The position numbers were made by a program, and so were the translations under genes. Shown piece by piece: positions 1 through 7,065 of a DNA stretch of 64,000 nucleotides. The notes beneath the pieces are model-generated. The model searched no databases. It worked only from the letters and a program-made list of their open reading frames with translations, and was not told the origin of the DNA. The stretch is from an uncultured Bacteroidia bacterium (lineage in GTDB: Bacteria > Bacteroidota > Bacteroidia > Bacteroidales > F082), in contig CADCIH010000001.1 in NCBI GenBank assembly GCA_902801465.1, forward strand, positions 124,001-188,000. Direction: 5' to 3'. Position 1 is the stretch's first letter; every line of letters starts with the position of its first letter.

Positions 1-228
1 GGCATCGATGCGCGACACTTGGTTGTCGATGACCAACACGTCGTTGGTGGAGATGGTAAGGTCGGTGTTGATGAGAAAACCGTCTGGGCCTTGGGTGACT
101 GCGCCGTCGGTGACATTAACCAGATCGGGCAAGGTATAGGAGGTGCCGTTGCCGGGGCTGACCCATTGGGCGTTCAGAACAGATGTTAAACTGATGAAAA
201 ATAAAAAAACAGGTAAAAACTTCTTCAT
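1..228 (-). CDS. secreted protein, N-terminal part only (runs off left edge)
   Basis: The first 76 codons of a leftward gene are visible. The frame stays open to the window edge. The protein starts with a clear Sec signal peptide (MKKFLPVFLFFISLTSVLNA, cleavage before QW). The mature start (WVSPGNGTSYTLPDL, then NTDLTISTNDVLVID) looks like a beta-rich extracellular protein, of the kind that in Bacteroidota often ends in a T9SS sorting domain. That C-terminus lies outside the window, so secretion by T9SS is inference. The start at 228 is fixed by the signal peptide. A -7 box lies about 30 nt upstream on the same strand (257-264). Function unknown. Confidence 0.75.
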   Translation of the reverse strand, partial: MKKFLPVFLFFISLTSVLNAQWVSPGNGTSYTLPDLVNVTDGAVTQGPDGFLINTDLTISTNDVLVIDNQVSRIDA

Positions 229-256
229 GATAAAAATGGCTTTTTGTTTTGATAAA

Positions 257-264
257 CAAAGGTA
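257..264 (-). promoter_or_regulatory. -7 box for the leftward secreted protein gene
   Basis: On the minus strand this reads TACCTTTG, matching the Bacteroidota -7 consensus TAnnTTTG. A TTG (plus-strand CAA at 286-288) lies 21 nt upstream and could be the -33 element. It faces the rightward -7 box at 278-285, so the two promoters overlap. Confidence 0.5.
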
Positions 265-277
265 TGTTTTTTTTCCT

Positions 278-285
278 TATCTTTG
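278..285 (+). promoter_or_regulatory. -7 box for the response regulator gene
   Basis: TATCTTTG matches TAnnTTTG exactly and sits 20 nt before the ATG at 306. No -33 TTG has ideal spacing; the nearest is TTTTG at 247-251, 26 nt away. Confidence 0.5.
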
Positions 286-305
286 CAAGGAAAGAAAAAA
301 TCAAT

Positions 306-1466
306 ATGTCAAGAATTTTGATCATCGACGACCAGGATGCCATTCGCCGTGTGTTGCGTGACATTCTGGAGAATGAGAAATATCAAGTGGATGATGCCGC
401 CAATGGCCCAACTGCTCTTGAAATGATCAAGGAGCAGGAATACGATGCCATCTTGTGTGACATCAAGATGCCCGACATGGACGGCATTGAGGTCCTGGAG
501 CAGGTGAAGTCCATCTGTGACACGCCGGTCATTATGATTTCGGGTCATGGTACTATCGACACTGCGGTGGATGCCATCAAGAAAGGGGCGTTCGACTTCA
601 TCCAAAAACCACCTGATCTGAACCGGCTGCTCATCACTGTGCGCAATGCCCTCGACAAGCAGAGCCTCAGCACTGAAAACAAGGCGTTGAAGAAGGCCGT
701 CAGTCGCCAGAATGAGATGGTAGGCGCCTCGGCACCCATGATGGAAGTGCGCGACATGATTGAGAAGGTGGCGCCGACGAATGCCCGTGTGCTCATCACT
801 GGCGAGAACGGCACTGGAAAAGAGCTGGTGGCCCGTCAGTTGCATGAACTCAGTCCTCGCCGTTATGGTCCTTTCATTGAGGTTAACTGTGCTGCTATAC
901 CTGCCGAGCTTATTGAGAGCCAGTTGTTTGGCCATGAAAAAGGGTCTTTTACCTCGGCTATCAAGCAGAAGAAAGGTGACTTTGAGCTGGCTAATGGTGG
1001 CACCTTGTTTTTAGATGAGATTGGCGACATGAGTCTGGCTGCCCAGGCCAAGGTGCTGCGTGCCTTGCAGGAGAACAAGATTGTGCGAGTGGGAGGAGAG
1101 AAGGAGATTCCTGTTGATGTGCGCATCCTAGCGGCCACCAACAAGGACTTGCGTAAGATGATTGAGCAGGGGGACTTTCGTGAGGACCTGTACCATCGTC
1201 TGAGTGTCATCGTCATCCATGTGCCGCCGTTGCGAGAGCGCAAGGACGACATTCCCTTGCTGGTGGGCAGTTTTGTGGAAACCATCGCTGCCAGCATGGG
1301 CCAAGCCGTGCCGAAATTTACTGACGAGGCCATGGAAGAGCTGAAGAATTACCAGTGGACGGGAAATATCCGGGAGTTACACAACATTGTGGAACGTTTG
1401 GTGATTCTTTGTGGCAGCACGATTACCAAGGATGATGTGGTCCATTTTGGGAACCCGCTGAAGTGA
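306..1466 (+). CDS. sigma-54-type response regulator (REC-AAA+), no DNA-binding domain
   Basis: NtrC-like regulator of 386 residues. The receiver domain spans residues 1-120 with the phosphorylatable Asp52 in CDIKMPDMDG. The sigma-54 activator AAA+ domain spans about 140-375, with Walker A GENGTGKE at 166-173 and Walker B in LFLDEIGD. The sigma-54-contacting loop reads GSFTSA (213-218) instead of GAFTGA. The protein ends about ten residues after the AAA+ domain, so the usual C-terminal Fis-type helix-turn-helix is missing; family members with it are 440-480 residues. DNA-binding-domain-free members are known elsewhere (FlgR, CtcC) and act without an enhancer. I chose the ATG at 306, which gives the canonical MSRILIIDDQ start, over an upstream ATG at 249 that lies before the promoter box. 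No histidine kinase is visible nearby. Confidence 0.9.
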   Translation: MSRILIIDDQDAIRRVLRDILENEKYQVDDAANGPTALEMIKEQEYDAILCDIKMPDMDGIEVLEQVKSICDTPVIMISGHGTIDTAVDAIKKGAFDFIQKPPDLNRLLITVRNALDKQSLSTENKALKKAVSRQNEMVGASAPMMEVRDMIEKVAPTNARVLITGENGTGKELVARQLHELSPRRYGPFIEVNCAAIPAELIESQLFGHEKGSFTSAIKQKKGDFELANGGTLFLDEIGDMSLAAQAKVLRALQENKIVRVGGEKEIPVDVRILAATNKDLRKMIEQGDFREDLYHRLSVIVIHVPPLRERKDDIPLLVGSFVETIAASMGQAVPKFTDEAMEELKNYQWTGNIRELHNIVERLVILCGSTITKDDVVHFGNPLK

Positions 1467-1468
1467 GT

Positions 1469-1534
1469 GGAGAACGGAAAATGGAGAACGGAAAACGGAA
1501 AATTTTCAGTTCTCCGTTCTCCGTTTTCCGTTCC
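1469..1534. repeat. foldback word repeat (GAGAACGGAAAA family)
   Basis: Three bases after the response regulator stop, purine-rich copies of GAGAACGGAAAA are followed by the near-complementary pyrimidine arm built from TTCTCCGTTTTCC. The two arms can pair into a long imperfect hairpin, so the element may act as a terminator although no T-run follows. The same architecture with different words recurs at other gene ends in this window. Confidence 0.6.
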
Positions 1535-1563
1535 AACCCCTTGCGGTGGAACGAAATTTGTTG

Positions 1564-1571
1564 TATTTTTG
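1564..1571 (+). promoter_or_regulatory. -7 box upstream of tmRNA
   Basis: TATTTTTG matches the Bacteroidota -7 consensus. The expected transcript start is about 55 nt before the mature tmRNA 5' end, which implies 5' processing (RNase P). Confidence 0.5.
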
Positions 1572-1596
1572 CGCCGTGTTCTTTGAAAGCAAAAAC

Positions 1597-1626
1597 TTTC
1601 CGTTTTCCGTTTTCAACTTTCCACTT
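1597..1626. repeat. half word repeat (TTCCGTTTTCC) before tmRNA
   Basis: This is a pyrimidine-rich run of the same words as the right arm of the repeat at 1469-1534, without a complementary arm. It falls in the precursor leader between the -7 box and the tmRNA 5' end. Confidence 0.5.
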
Positions 1627-1630
1627 TATT

Positions 1631-1996
1631 GGGGGTGACCGGTTTTGACAGCAAGATGAGTCGTCACGGAAGCATGCCGAGCCTCGCAGCGAAGCTCGTA
1701 AATCTTAACTGCAAAAAAGTAATTGGCGAAAATAACTACGCTTTCGCTGCCTGATCGAAGTACAGTAGATCACTGGCTTAATCCGCTCACAAGGTGGGTG
1801 GACGAAACATCCCGCAGGTGGAGATGCCTGATTCCGGCCTGAGCACGGGGTGCTAATCAATTTCGGGATATTAGGAGATAAGGTCAGGTTTAGGGCGTTC
1901 GTTCCCTTGCCTGGCACGAAAACCAACAGCGGAATAAGCATGTAGAAACCTTGGGGGTTCCTTGTTTGGACGAGGGTTCGACTCCCTCCATCTCCA
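1631..1996 (+). ncRNA. ssrA: transfer-messenger RNA (tmRNA)
   Basis: Trans-translation RNA that rescues stalled ribosomes. The 5' end GGGGGTGACCGGTTTTGACA and the 3' end with T-loop GGTTCGACTCC are diagnostic. GGGGGUG pairs with CAUCUCC to form the acceptor stem, and A1996 is the discriminator base. The tag frame resumes at GGC (1725-1727) and encodes GENNYAFAA, ending in TGA at 1752-1754. Relatives such as Porphyromonas carry GENNYALAA. The 3' CCA is not encoded (CGG follows), so it must be added enzymatically. A strong terminator follows. The mature ends are inferred from stem pairing. Confidence 0.95.
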
Positions 1997-2010
1997 CGGA
2001 AATTGTTTAT

Positions 2011-2044
2011 AACCCGCTGATTTTCAGCGGGTTTTTCTTTTTCA
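2011..2044 (+). terminator. rho-independent terminator of ssrA
   Basis: Stem AACCCGCTGA/TCAGCGGGTT around a TTT loop, followed by a T-rich run (TTTTCTTTTTC). Confidence 0.9.
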
Positions 2045-2200
2045 ATAATTTTTACCCCCTATTTTACCCTCTGAACACGCCTAACTATTTGATTTTGTGT
2101 GGAGACGAAATGCTCCACAACACTTGTTTTGAAAGCGTCTAAATTCGGGGCGGAACTCCATGACGGGGATGGGATGGTGATGCTAAAAGATGCTTCTCTC
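2045..2200. other. intergenic stretch downstream of tmRNA
   Basis: No convincing gene. A small perfect inverted repeat GTGGAG/CTCCAC lies at 2099-2118. The AT-rich block with the chaperone-like operon begins just beyond it. I found no integrase and no repeat of the tmRNA 3' end that would mark an attachment site. Confidence 0.4.
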
Positions 2201-2839
2201 TCATTCTTGTTGTTTATACAAGGATGAAACCTTTTGGTGTTTTTGAGGAGAGGCATTTACATAAGGACAGATATAGATGGTAGCCAATTCCGTACCATCT
2301 TCTTTAGATAACACGTAACCATCTATTATTTGGTCAGTTATATCAGAAGAGAAAGAACCAATTCTTTCGTGTTTCACTTTAGCACCATTTGGCAAACGAA
2401 GTCTATCGAGGTAGGCGTATGAATTGAATATGCCATTGATTGGTATTGGGTTGGATAAATCACCGTATTCGCCATAGGCACCTGGCATCGTGTCATTTAC
2501 CTGAATTCCTTCTATATTTCCAAGAGTTTCATAAAAGGCGTTGAATCCAGCTTCGTTATAGCCACCAAATTTATTCTCAAACATGTTGCGCACCACTGCC
2601 TTGTATATATGTAGGCCGTCCTCATTATTAACAAGATTCTTAGGGCGTAATCCTACTTCTACGATTCGATGTGCTGATTTGTCTTGAAACATTATAATTC
2701 CAATTCCGATGTAATTGATCACTTCAGCAATTACATCTTTTGAATACCTATGGTTTAGTTCCTCATATTGCTGGTTTACTAAATCCATAATTTGTTTGTT
2801 GCCTCCGGGGAATGCTTGTTCACGGACTTTACTGGCCAT
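2201..2839 (-). CDS. hypothetical protein, probably N-terminally interrupted by a TGA
   Basis: A 212-residue soluble-looking protein of no family I recognise. The open frame continues upstream past the ATG at 2839 through NEIAE and KKKK to a better-looking start at 2893 (MGLFD). The only obstacle is an in-frame TGA at 2878-2876, where a Trp would give the very common start MGLFDWFKKKK. TGA is a normal stop in this genome (the response regulator and the tmRNA tag both end in it). This is therefore either a TGG-to-TGA nonsense mutation, a sequence error, or a gene that starts at 2839. It lies divergently upstream of the chaperone-like operon and may belong to the same island. Confidence 0.65.
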   Translation of the reverse strand: MASKVREQAFPGGNKQIMDLVNQQYEELNHRYSKDVIAEVINYIGIGIIMFQDKSAHRIVEVGLRPKNLVNNEDGLHIYKAVVRNMFENKFGGYNEAGFNAFYETLGNIEGIQVNDTMPGAYGEYGDLSNPIPINGIFNSYAYLDRLRLPNGAKVKHERIGSFSSDITDQIIDGYVLSKEDGTELATIYICPYVNASPQKHQKVSSLYKQQE

Positions 2840-2942
2840 TTCCGCAATCTCATTCTTGGCTTTTTTCTTCTTGAATCAATCAAATAGTCCCATATTGTTA
2901 TTACTGTTTTATTTGGTTTGAAAACTTTTTATTATTAAAATC

Positions 2943-3233
2943 TTATCTCCAAATTATGATTGCAGATTCCAAGTCTGATTCAGCGTCATTGATTTCACTT
3001 GTTATTTCGTATGTTGCATCATTGATGGCGCGAATGACATCTGAATTATCATATTCTGTATCTATTGAGTTAATCATGTATTCTAAATCGCTTACTTCGC
3101 TTTGGATGGAATCGATCTGTTTCTTGACCTTTTGAGTGTCGATAAAATTGATGACAAGTAAAGTTAGAGCAGCCAATACGAAATATGGAGTAAGGTTGCA
3201 AATGATGTTTTGAAGTTGTTTGAAGAATTTCAT
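2943..3233 (-). CDS. small membrane protein with coiled coil
   Basis: About 96 residues. There is an N-terminal transmembrane segment (around residues 14-31, containing YFVLAALTLLVINFI) and then an acidic, coiled-coil-like tail rich in Asp, Glu and Ile (repeats such as INDATYEI and INDAESDLES). The start MKFFKQLQN at 3233 was preferred, but in-frame ATGs at 3251 and 3266 are possible. It is transcribed away from the chaperone-like operon and towards the hypothetical gene at 2201-2839. No family recognised; a membrane accessory of the neighbouring system is only a guess. Confidence 0.6.
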   Translation of the reverse strand: MKFFKQLQNIICNLTPYFVLAALTLLVINFIDTQKVKKQIDSIQSEVSDLEYMINSIDTEYDNSDVIRAINDATYEITSEINDAESDLESAIIIWR

Positions 3234-3393
3234 AATACTATGTGTTTTCATTGTAATGAGCGACAAAAGTAAGAAAAAAACTAATCAAGAGAAAAATAGA
3301 GGTTGGATGGAAGCTTCGAAAAAACAATTGATTTATAAGGAAGAACAATGGGATTGCATGGGTTGTATAAGAAAACAGTTTTTTCTTCTGAGC

Positions 3394-3425
3394 TTTGCTA
3401 GAGGGAGAGATAATTCGTATCTTTG
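3394..3425 (+). promoter_or_regulatory. promoter of the eight-gene chaperone-like operon
   Basis: A -33 TTTG (3394-3397) is followed 20 nt later by a -7 TATCTTTG (3418-3425). This is a textbook Bacteroidota promoter, 45 nt before the first start codon. No comparably good promoter was noticed inside the operon, whose genes are 1-23 nt apart. Confidence 0.75.
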
Positions 3426-3470
3426 CAAGTTGTTTATTAGTGTCAACCTTTGATTACGAGAGATATTTAA

Positions 3471-4922
3471 ATGGATAGGATAAACAATAATCCATATAGA
3501 ATCCTTGGCGTTTTTTCAAATGCCACTTTGAAGGAGATTACTGCAAACAAAACCAAATTGGCACGGTATGCCAGCGTTGGCAAAAGCGTTTCGTTTGATG
3601 CGGATATGGATGGCATTTTGCCACCTCCTACCCGGACTTCGGAAAGTGTAGAAAAGGCTTTTGCGGATTTGAGCTTGGCGCAAGACAAGCTAAAACATGC
3701 ACTGTTTTGGTTTGTGAAAGATAATGCCATTGATGAAATGGCATTGGGTCATCTAAATATAGGGAATTCTGATAAGGCAGAGGAACTGTTTGAAAAACGA
3801 GAGAGTTGGTCAAGTCTGCATAATTCAGGGGTCTTAGCTTTGATTAAGGAGGATTACGGCAATGCCATTAGTTGCCTATCTAAGGTGATTCATAACTCGG
3901 AGTATCGAATCGCATTAGTGAATGCAGTTTGTGGCGACACATACCAAATCGAAGAATCGGATTTGGCAAGGATTTTTGTCGACAGCATGAAGACGATTAA
4001 GCCTGCAAGCGAACTATACAATTTGTTTTCTGCCAATGGGTACGATGCTTCAGACGCGGATTATCTGAAAGGTAGTATTATAGAAGAGCCAAAAGAAAAA
4101 TTGCAATCTGAAATTAGTAAAGCTTCTGCTGAGAAAGAAGATGGCGTGGCGATTTATGAAGCGGGTGTCGCTTTACAACGCAACGCACTGCCGTTGTTGG
4201 AGCAGCTTGAAGAATTATTGGGTAAAGAATCAATGGAATACAAGTTGCTCGTTGATAAATATGCCAAGGCTCTTCTTCAGTGTTGCATTGACTCGTTTAA
4301 TACGCTTCAGAATAAAATCGAAGATGGTGGAGCAGAACAATTTAAGGAATATGCGCCAAAAGTAAAAAACTTACTTGAAACTATCGACACCACAAAGGTT
4401 TCGGATGTGGTGAAGGGCAGGATTGAAACCAACATGAAGACCATATCAGAGGTTGTCGATGATTTGGATAATTATATCCAGAGCAATTCTAACCTTTGTT
4501 ATTATTGCGGGAAGGAAAAGGCCGATCCGTCATCACAATACATGAAGACTATGTATTACGTCACAGGTCGTTATACTAGTGGAAACAAGAGGCATGTTAG
4601 TTATAAAAGTGCGCAAGTTGGAATCGAGAGATGTAAGAAGTGTGAGAAGATACATGGCAAAAAAAACACTGTCGCAAGCGTTGTGTTTGTTTTAACCATC
4701 TTAGGTTCCATGCTATTGATTGGTTTCTCAAATCATTCATTTTGGGCTGGCTTGTTACTCGGATGGATGCCAGGTGGCCTGCTTATTCTTGTATTAAACC
4801 CATTGTTAGATGGCATTTTTAGATTATTATTTCATACAAGAATGGATGAAAGGGTACGTTATCATCCGTATATTAAAAAAATGAGAAAAGAAGGATGGCA
4901 ATTAAATGAGCCCAGTGCGTAA
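3471..4922 (+). CDS. J-domain-like/zinc-ribbon/two-TM protein (first gene of operon)
   Basis: 483 residues. Residues 5-85 (NNPYRILGVFSNATLKEI, ending in KLKHALFWF) resemble a degenerate J domain: the NPYxxLGV opening and helix pattern are there, but no HPD tripeptide is seen. A helical, TPR-like middle follows (GVLALIKEDYGNAISCL). A zinc-ribbon-like cluster has C343xxC346 and C388xxC391. Two hydrophobic segments (about 399-447) then anchor it, leaving a short basic tail. The N-terminal 80 residues are almost identical to those of the next gene. Predicted role: membrane-bound co-chaperone for the Hsp70 homologue encoded four genes into the operon. This rests on the weak J-like resemblance and on context. 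Confidence 0.75.
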   Translation: MDRINNNPYRILGVFSNATLKEITANKTKLARYASVGKSVSFDADMDGILPPPTRTSESVEKAFADLSLAQDKLKHALFWFVKDNAIDEMALGHLNIGNSDKAEELFEKRESWSSLHNSGVLALIKEDYGNAISCLSKVIHNSEYRIALVNAVCGDTYQIEESDLARIFVDSMKTIKPASELYNLFSANGYDASDADYLKGSIIEEPKEKLQSEISKASAEKEDGVAIYEAGVALQRNALPLLEQLEELLGKESMEYKLLVDKYAKALLQCCIDSFNTLQNKIEDGGAEQFKEYAPKVKNLLETIDTTKVSDVVKGRIETNMKTISEVVDDLDNYIQSNSNLCYYCGKEKADPSSQYMKTMYYVTGRYTSGNKRHVSYKSAQVGIERCKKCEKIHGKKNTVASVVFVLTILGSMLLIGFSNHSFWAGLLLGWMPGGLLILVLNPLLDGIFRLLFHTRMDERVRYHPYIKKMRKEGWQLNEPSA

Positions 4923-4936
4923 AATATGACTATATT

Positions 4937-7042
4937 ATGATAGAGAATAATCCATATAGAATCCTTGGCGTTTTCTCTAATGCCACTTTGAAGGAAATCA
5001 CGGCGAACAAGACTAAGTTGGCTCGGTATGCCAGCGTTGGTAAAAGTGTTTCGTTTGATGCGGATATGAATGGCGTTCTACCACCTCCTTCACGGACTGC
5101 GGAAAGTATAGAAAAGGCTTTTGCGGATTTGAGCTTGGCACAAGACAAGCTAAAACATGCGCTGTTTTGGTTTGTGAAGGATACAAGTTTCGACGAAATG
5201 GCATTGGGACATTTGAACGCAGGTAATGTTGACAAGGCAGTTGAGATTTTGGAAAAGAGAGAAACCTGGTCTTCGTTGTTGAATTTGGGTGTGTTGGCCA
5301 TGATTCAGGATGATTATGACACGGCAGTAGGAAATATCATCCAGATTATTCGTGAATACGACGGAAATGAGTATTTAGAAAAGTTTGTTGCATGTGTTTG
5401 CGGCGATACTTTTCAATTAGAGGATGATGATGTTGCCCATATTTTCATTGATGCTTTGCTGGAAGAACTTGAACCAATGGAGGTTCGCAGGTTGTTCATA
5501 GACAATGGAGCCATTGTTGATGATGACGACTATATCCAAGAAAAAATCATAAGTGCTCCTATGAATAGGATTAAAGCAGAAATTTCTAAGGTGAAAAACG
5601 TTGATTCAGATAACGCAACAGCATCGTATCTTGCAGGAAAGGAATTGATAGGAAACACCAAAGCGGATTTGAAGATGATGAAGGATGTGTGTGGCGATGG
5701 TGATTCTATGTATGGGATGATTGCAGACAATCTGGCAAAACAGATTTTGCAGTGTGGCATCAACTATTTTAATGGTTCGAAAGATGTAGACGACCAATAT
5801 GAACGGATTGACAAAGCAATGGAGCTACAAGGATATGCCTTACAAATTGCTGTTGGTCCGATTACAAGAGGGAGATGCAAACAAAATGTGGATATTTTGC
5901 AATCGGCCAAGAGCAAACTACCGCCAAAAGAGGTAAAAGATGATTTTGATAGAATTATAAAACTTCTGAAATCTTTTGGAAAAGAAAATAACGACAGAGC
6001 ACCAAGAATAGATATCTTTGCAAGATCAAAAGCCCCCAATCAATCATTAAACCTTATTTCAAATGCGATTGAGCTTATTAAAAACTGTGCGCCTCATTTG
6101 CGTTCTATCAAGGAAGTATTAGGCGCACAAGACCGTCAGTATTTATCACTTTCTACAGCAGTAGCACAAGCGGCATTAGGAGCTACAATACAAGCAGTTA
6201 ACGCTGCACAAGGAGAAAAAGACATTTTCGGCAATGTAGACATATCCTTGGTAAAAGAAGCCTTCAAAGAAGGCTGGAGAGCTACTTTGTACATGGACAA
6301 ACTTGACTTGGAAGATAGTTTTAAGCAAGGTAGATATAAGACCAATCGTAATACGCTGCATGATTTAATTGAGAGCTTAAATGGATTCAGACCTCCTGTT
6401 TTGAGTAGCTACATGAGCAATAATATGTTTGGAGACAGTTATGTTTTTGGAGAGGTTGTTGTAGCTGACTTAGACATGAGGACAGAACAAGAAGTATTCG
6501 ATTCTTGCAGGTCGGAAATGGATTTCCAGCGTTTTCTGAAAAACTATCCTTATGGAAAACTTAGAGAAAAGGCAGAACAAAAACTTGATGTTTTTGAAAA
6601 GCAGAGATGGGATAGTTGTAAGACTTTGAAAGATTACAATGAGTATTTGAAAATACATCCTTATGGAAGGTATTCTGAAGAGGCAAAACGAAAAGTAAGA
6701 GAACTTGAAGAAGAACTGTTATGGACAGAGGCATGTGGAGAAGATACTATTGAAGCCTATCAGAAGTATCTTACAGAAACCAAGTTGAGAAATTATTTAC
6801 AACAGGCAAATATAGCTATTGAACGCGTCAAGGAAGAGCACCGTAGAGACGAAGCGATGTGGGTGAAATGTGCAAAGAAAGAGGATTATGAAAAGTATTT
6901 ACAATCATTTCCACGGGCTTTGCACAAGAAGGAAGCTGACGAAAAACTTGAAAAGATTGCAAGTCAAAGAAAAAGCTTAATTGTACTAGCCGTTTTCTTG
7001 GGGCTGAGTGCAGTTATAGCGTTGTCAATTTTGTTTGGATAA
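4937..7042 (+). CDS. J-domain-like, tail-anchored repeat protein
   Basis: 701 residues, 14 nt after the previous gene. The N-terminus (residues 3-83) nearly duplicates the J-like domain of its neighbour; the rest diverges. A long helical region follows. The C-terminal part (about 525-670) carries repeats with the pattern YxxYLxxxPxGxxxxEAxxKL (FLKNYPYGKLREKA, YLKIHPYGRYSEEA, YLQSFPRALHKKEA). The same repeat appears in the fifth gene of the operon. A final hydrophobic segment (SLIVLAVFLGLSAVIALSIL, about 680-700) would tail-anchor the protein in the membrane with its bulk in the cytoplasm. Predicted co-chaperone or scaffold; no HPD motif is visible. Confidence 0.75.
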   Translation: MIENNPYRILGVFSNATLKEITANKTKLARYASVGKSVSFDADMNGVLPPPSRTAESIEKAFADLSLAQDKLKHALFWFVKDTSFDEMALGHLNAGNVDKAVEILEKRETWSSLLNLGVLAMIQDDYDTAVGNIIQIIREYDGNEYLEKFVACVCGDTFQLEDDDVAHIFIDALLEELEPMEVRRLFIDNGAIVDDDDYIQEKIISAPMNRIKAEISKVKNVDSDNATASYLAGKELIGNTKADLKMMKDVCGDGDSMYGMIADNLAKQILQCGINYFNGSKDVDDQYERIDKAMELQGYALQIAVGPITRGRCKQNVDILQSAKSKLPPKEVKDDFDRIIKLLKSFGKENNDRAPRIDIFARSKAPNQSLNLISNAIELIKNCAPHLRSIKEVLGAQDRQYLSLSTAVAQAALGATIQAVNAAQGEKDIFGNVDISLVKEAFKEGWRATLYMDKLDLEDSFKQGRYKTNRNTLHDLIESLNGFRPPVLSSYMSNNMFGDSYVFGEVVVADLDMRTEQEVFDSCRSEMDFQRFLKNYPYGKLREKAEQKLDVFEKQRWDSCKTLKDYNEYLKIHPYGRYSEEAKRKVRELEEELLWTEACGEDTIEAYQKYLTETKLRNYLQQANIAIERVKEEHRRDEAMWVKCAKKEDYEKYLQSFPRALHKKEADEKLEKIASQRKSLIVLAVFLGLSAVIALSILFG

Positions 7043-7065
7043 TAAACAAAACATAACATAACACA

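Noticed and set aside
1463..1648. 61-codon open frame across the repeat before tmRNA
   Set aside because: It is made of word repeats and promoter/leader sequence, with no protein-like features.
1997..2200. Possible attachment site of an integrated element at the tmRNA 3' end
   Set aside because: I found no second copy of the tmRNA 3' end and no integrase gene in the window.
2059..2256. 65-codon minus-strand open frame downstream of tmRNA
   Set aside because: It overlaps the end of the better-supported gene at 2201-2839, has no recognisable domain, and its composition looks like non-coding sequence.
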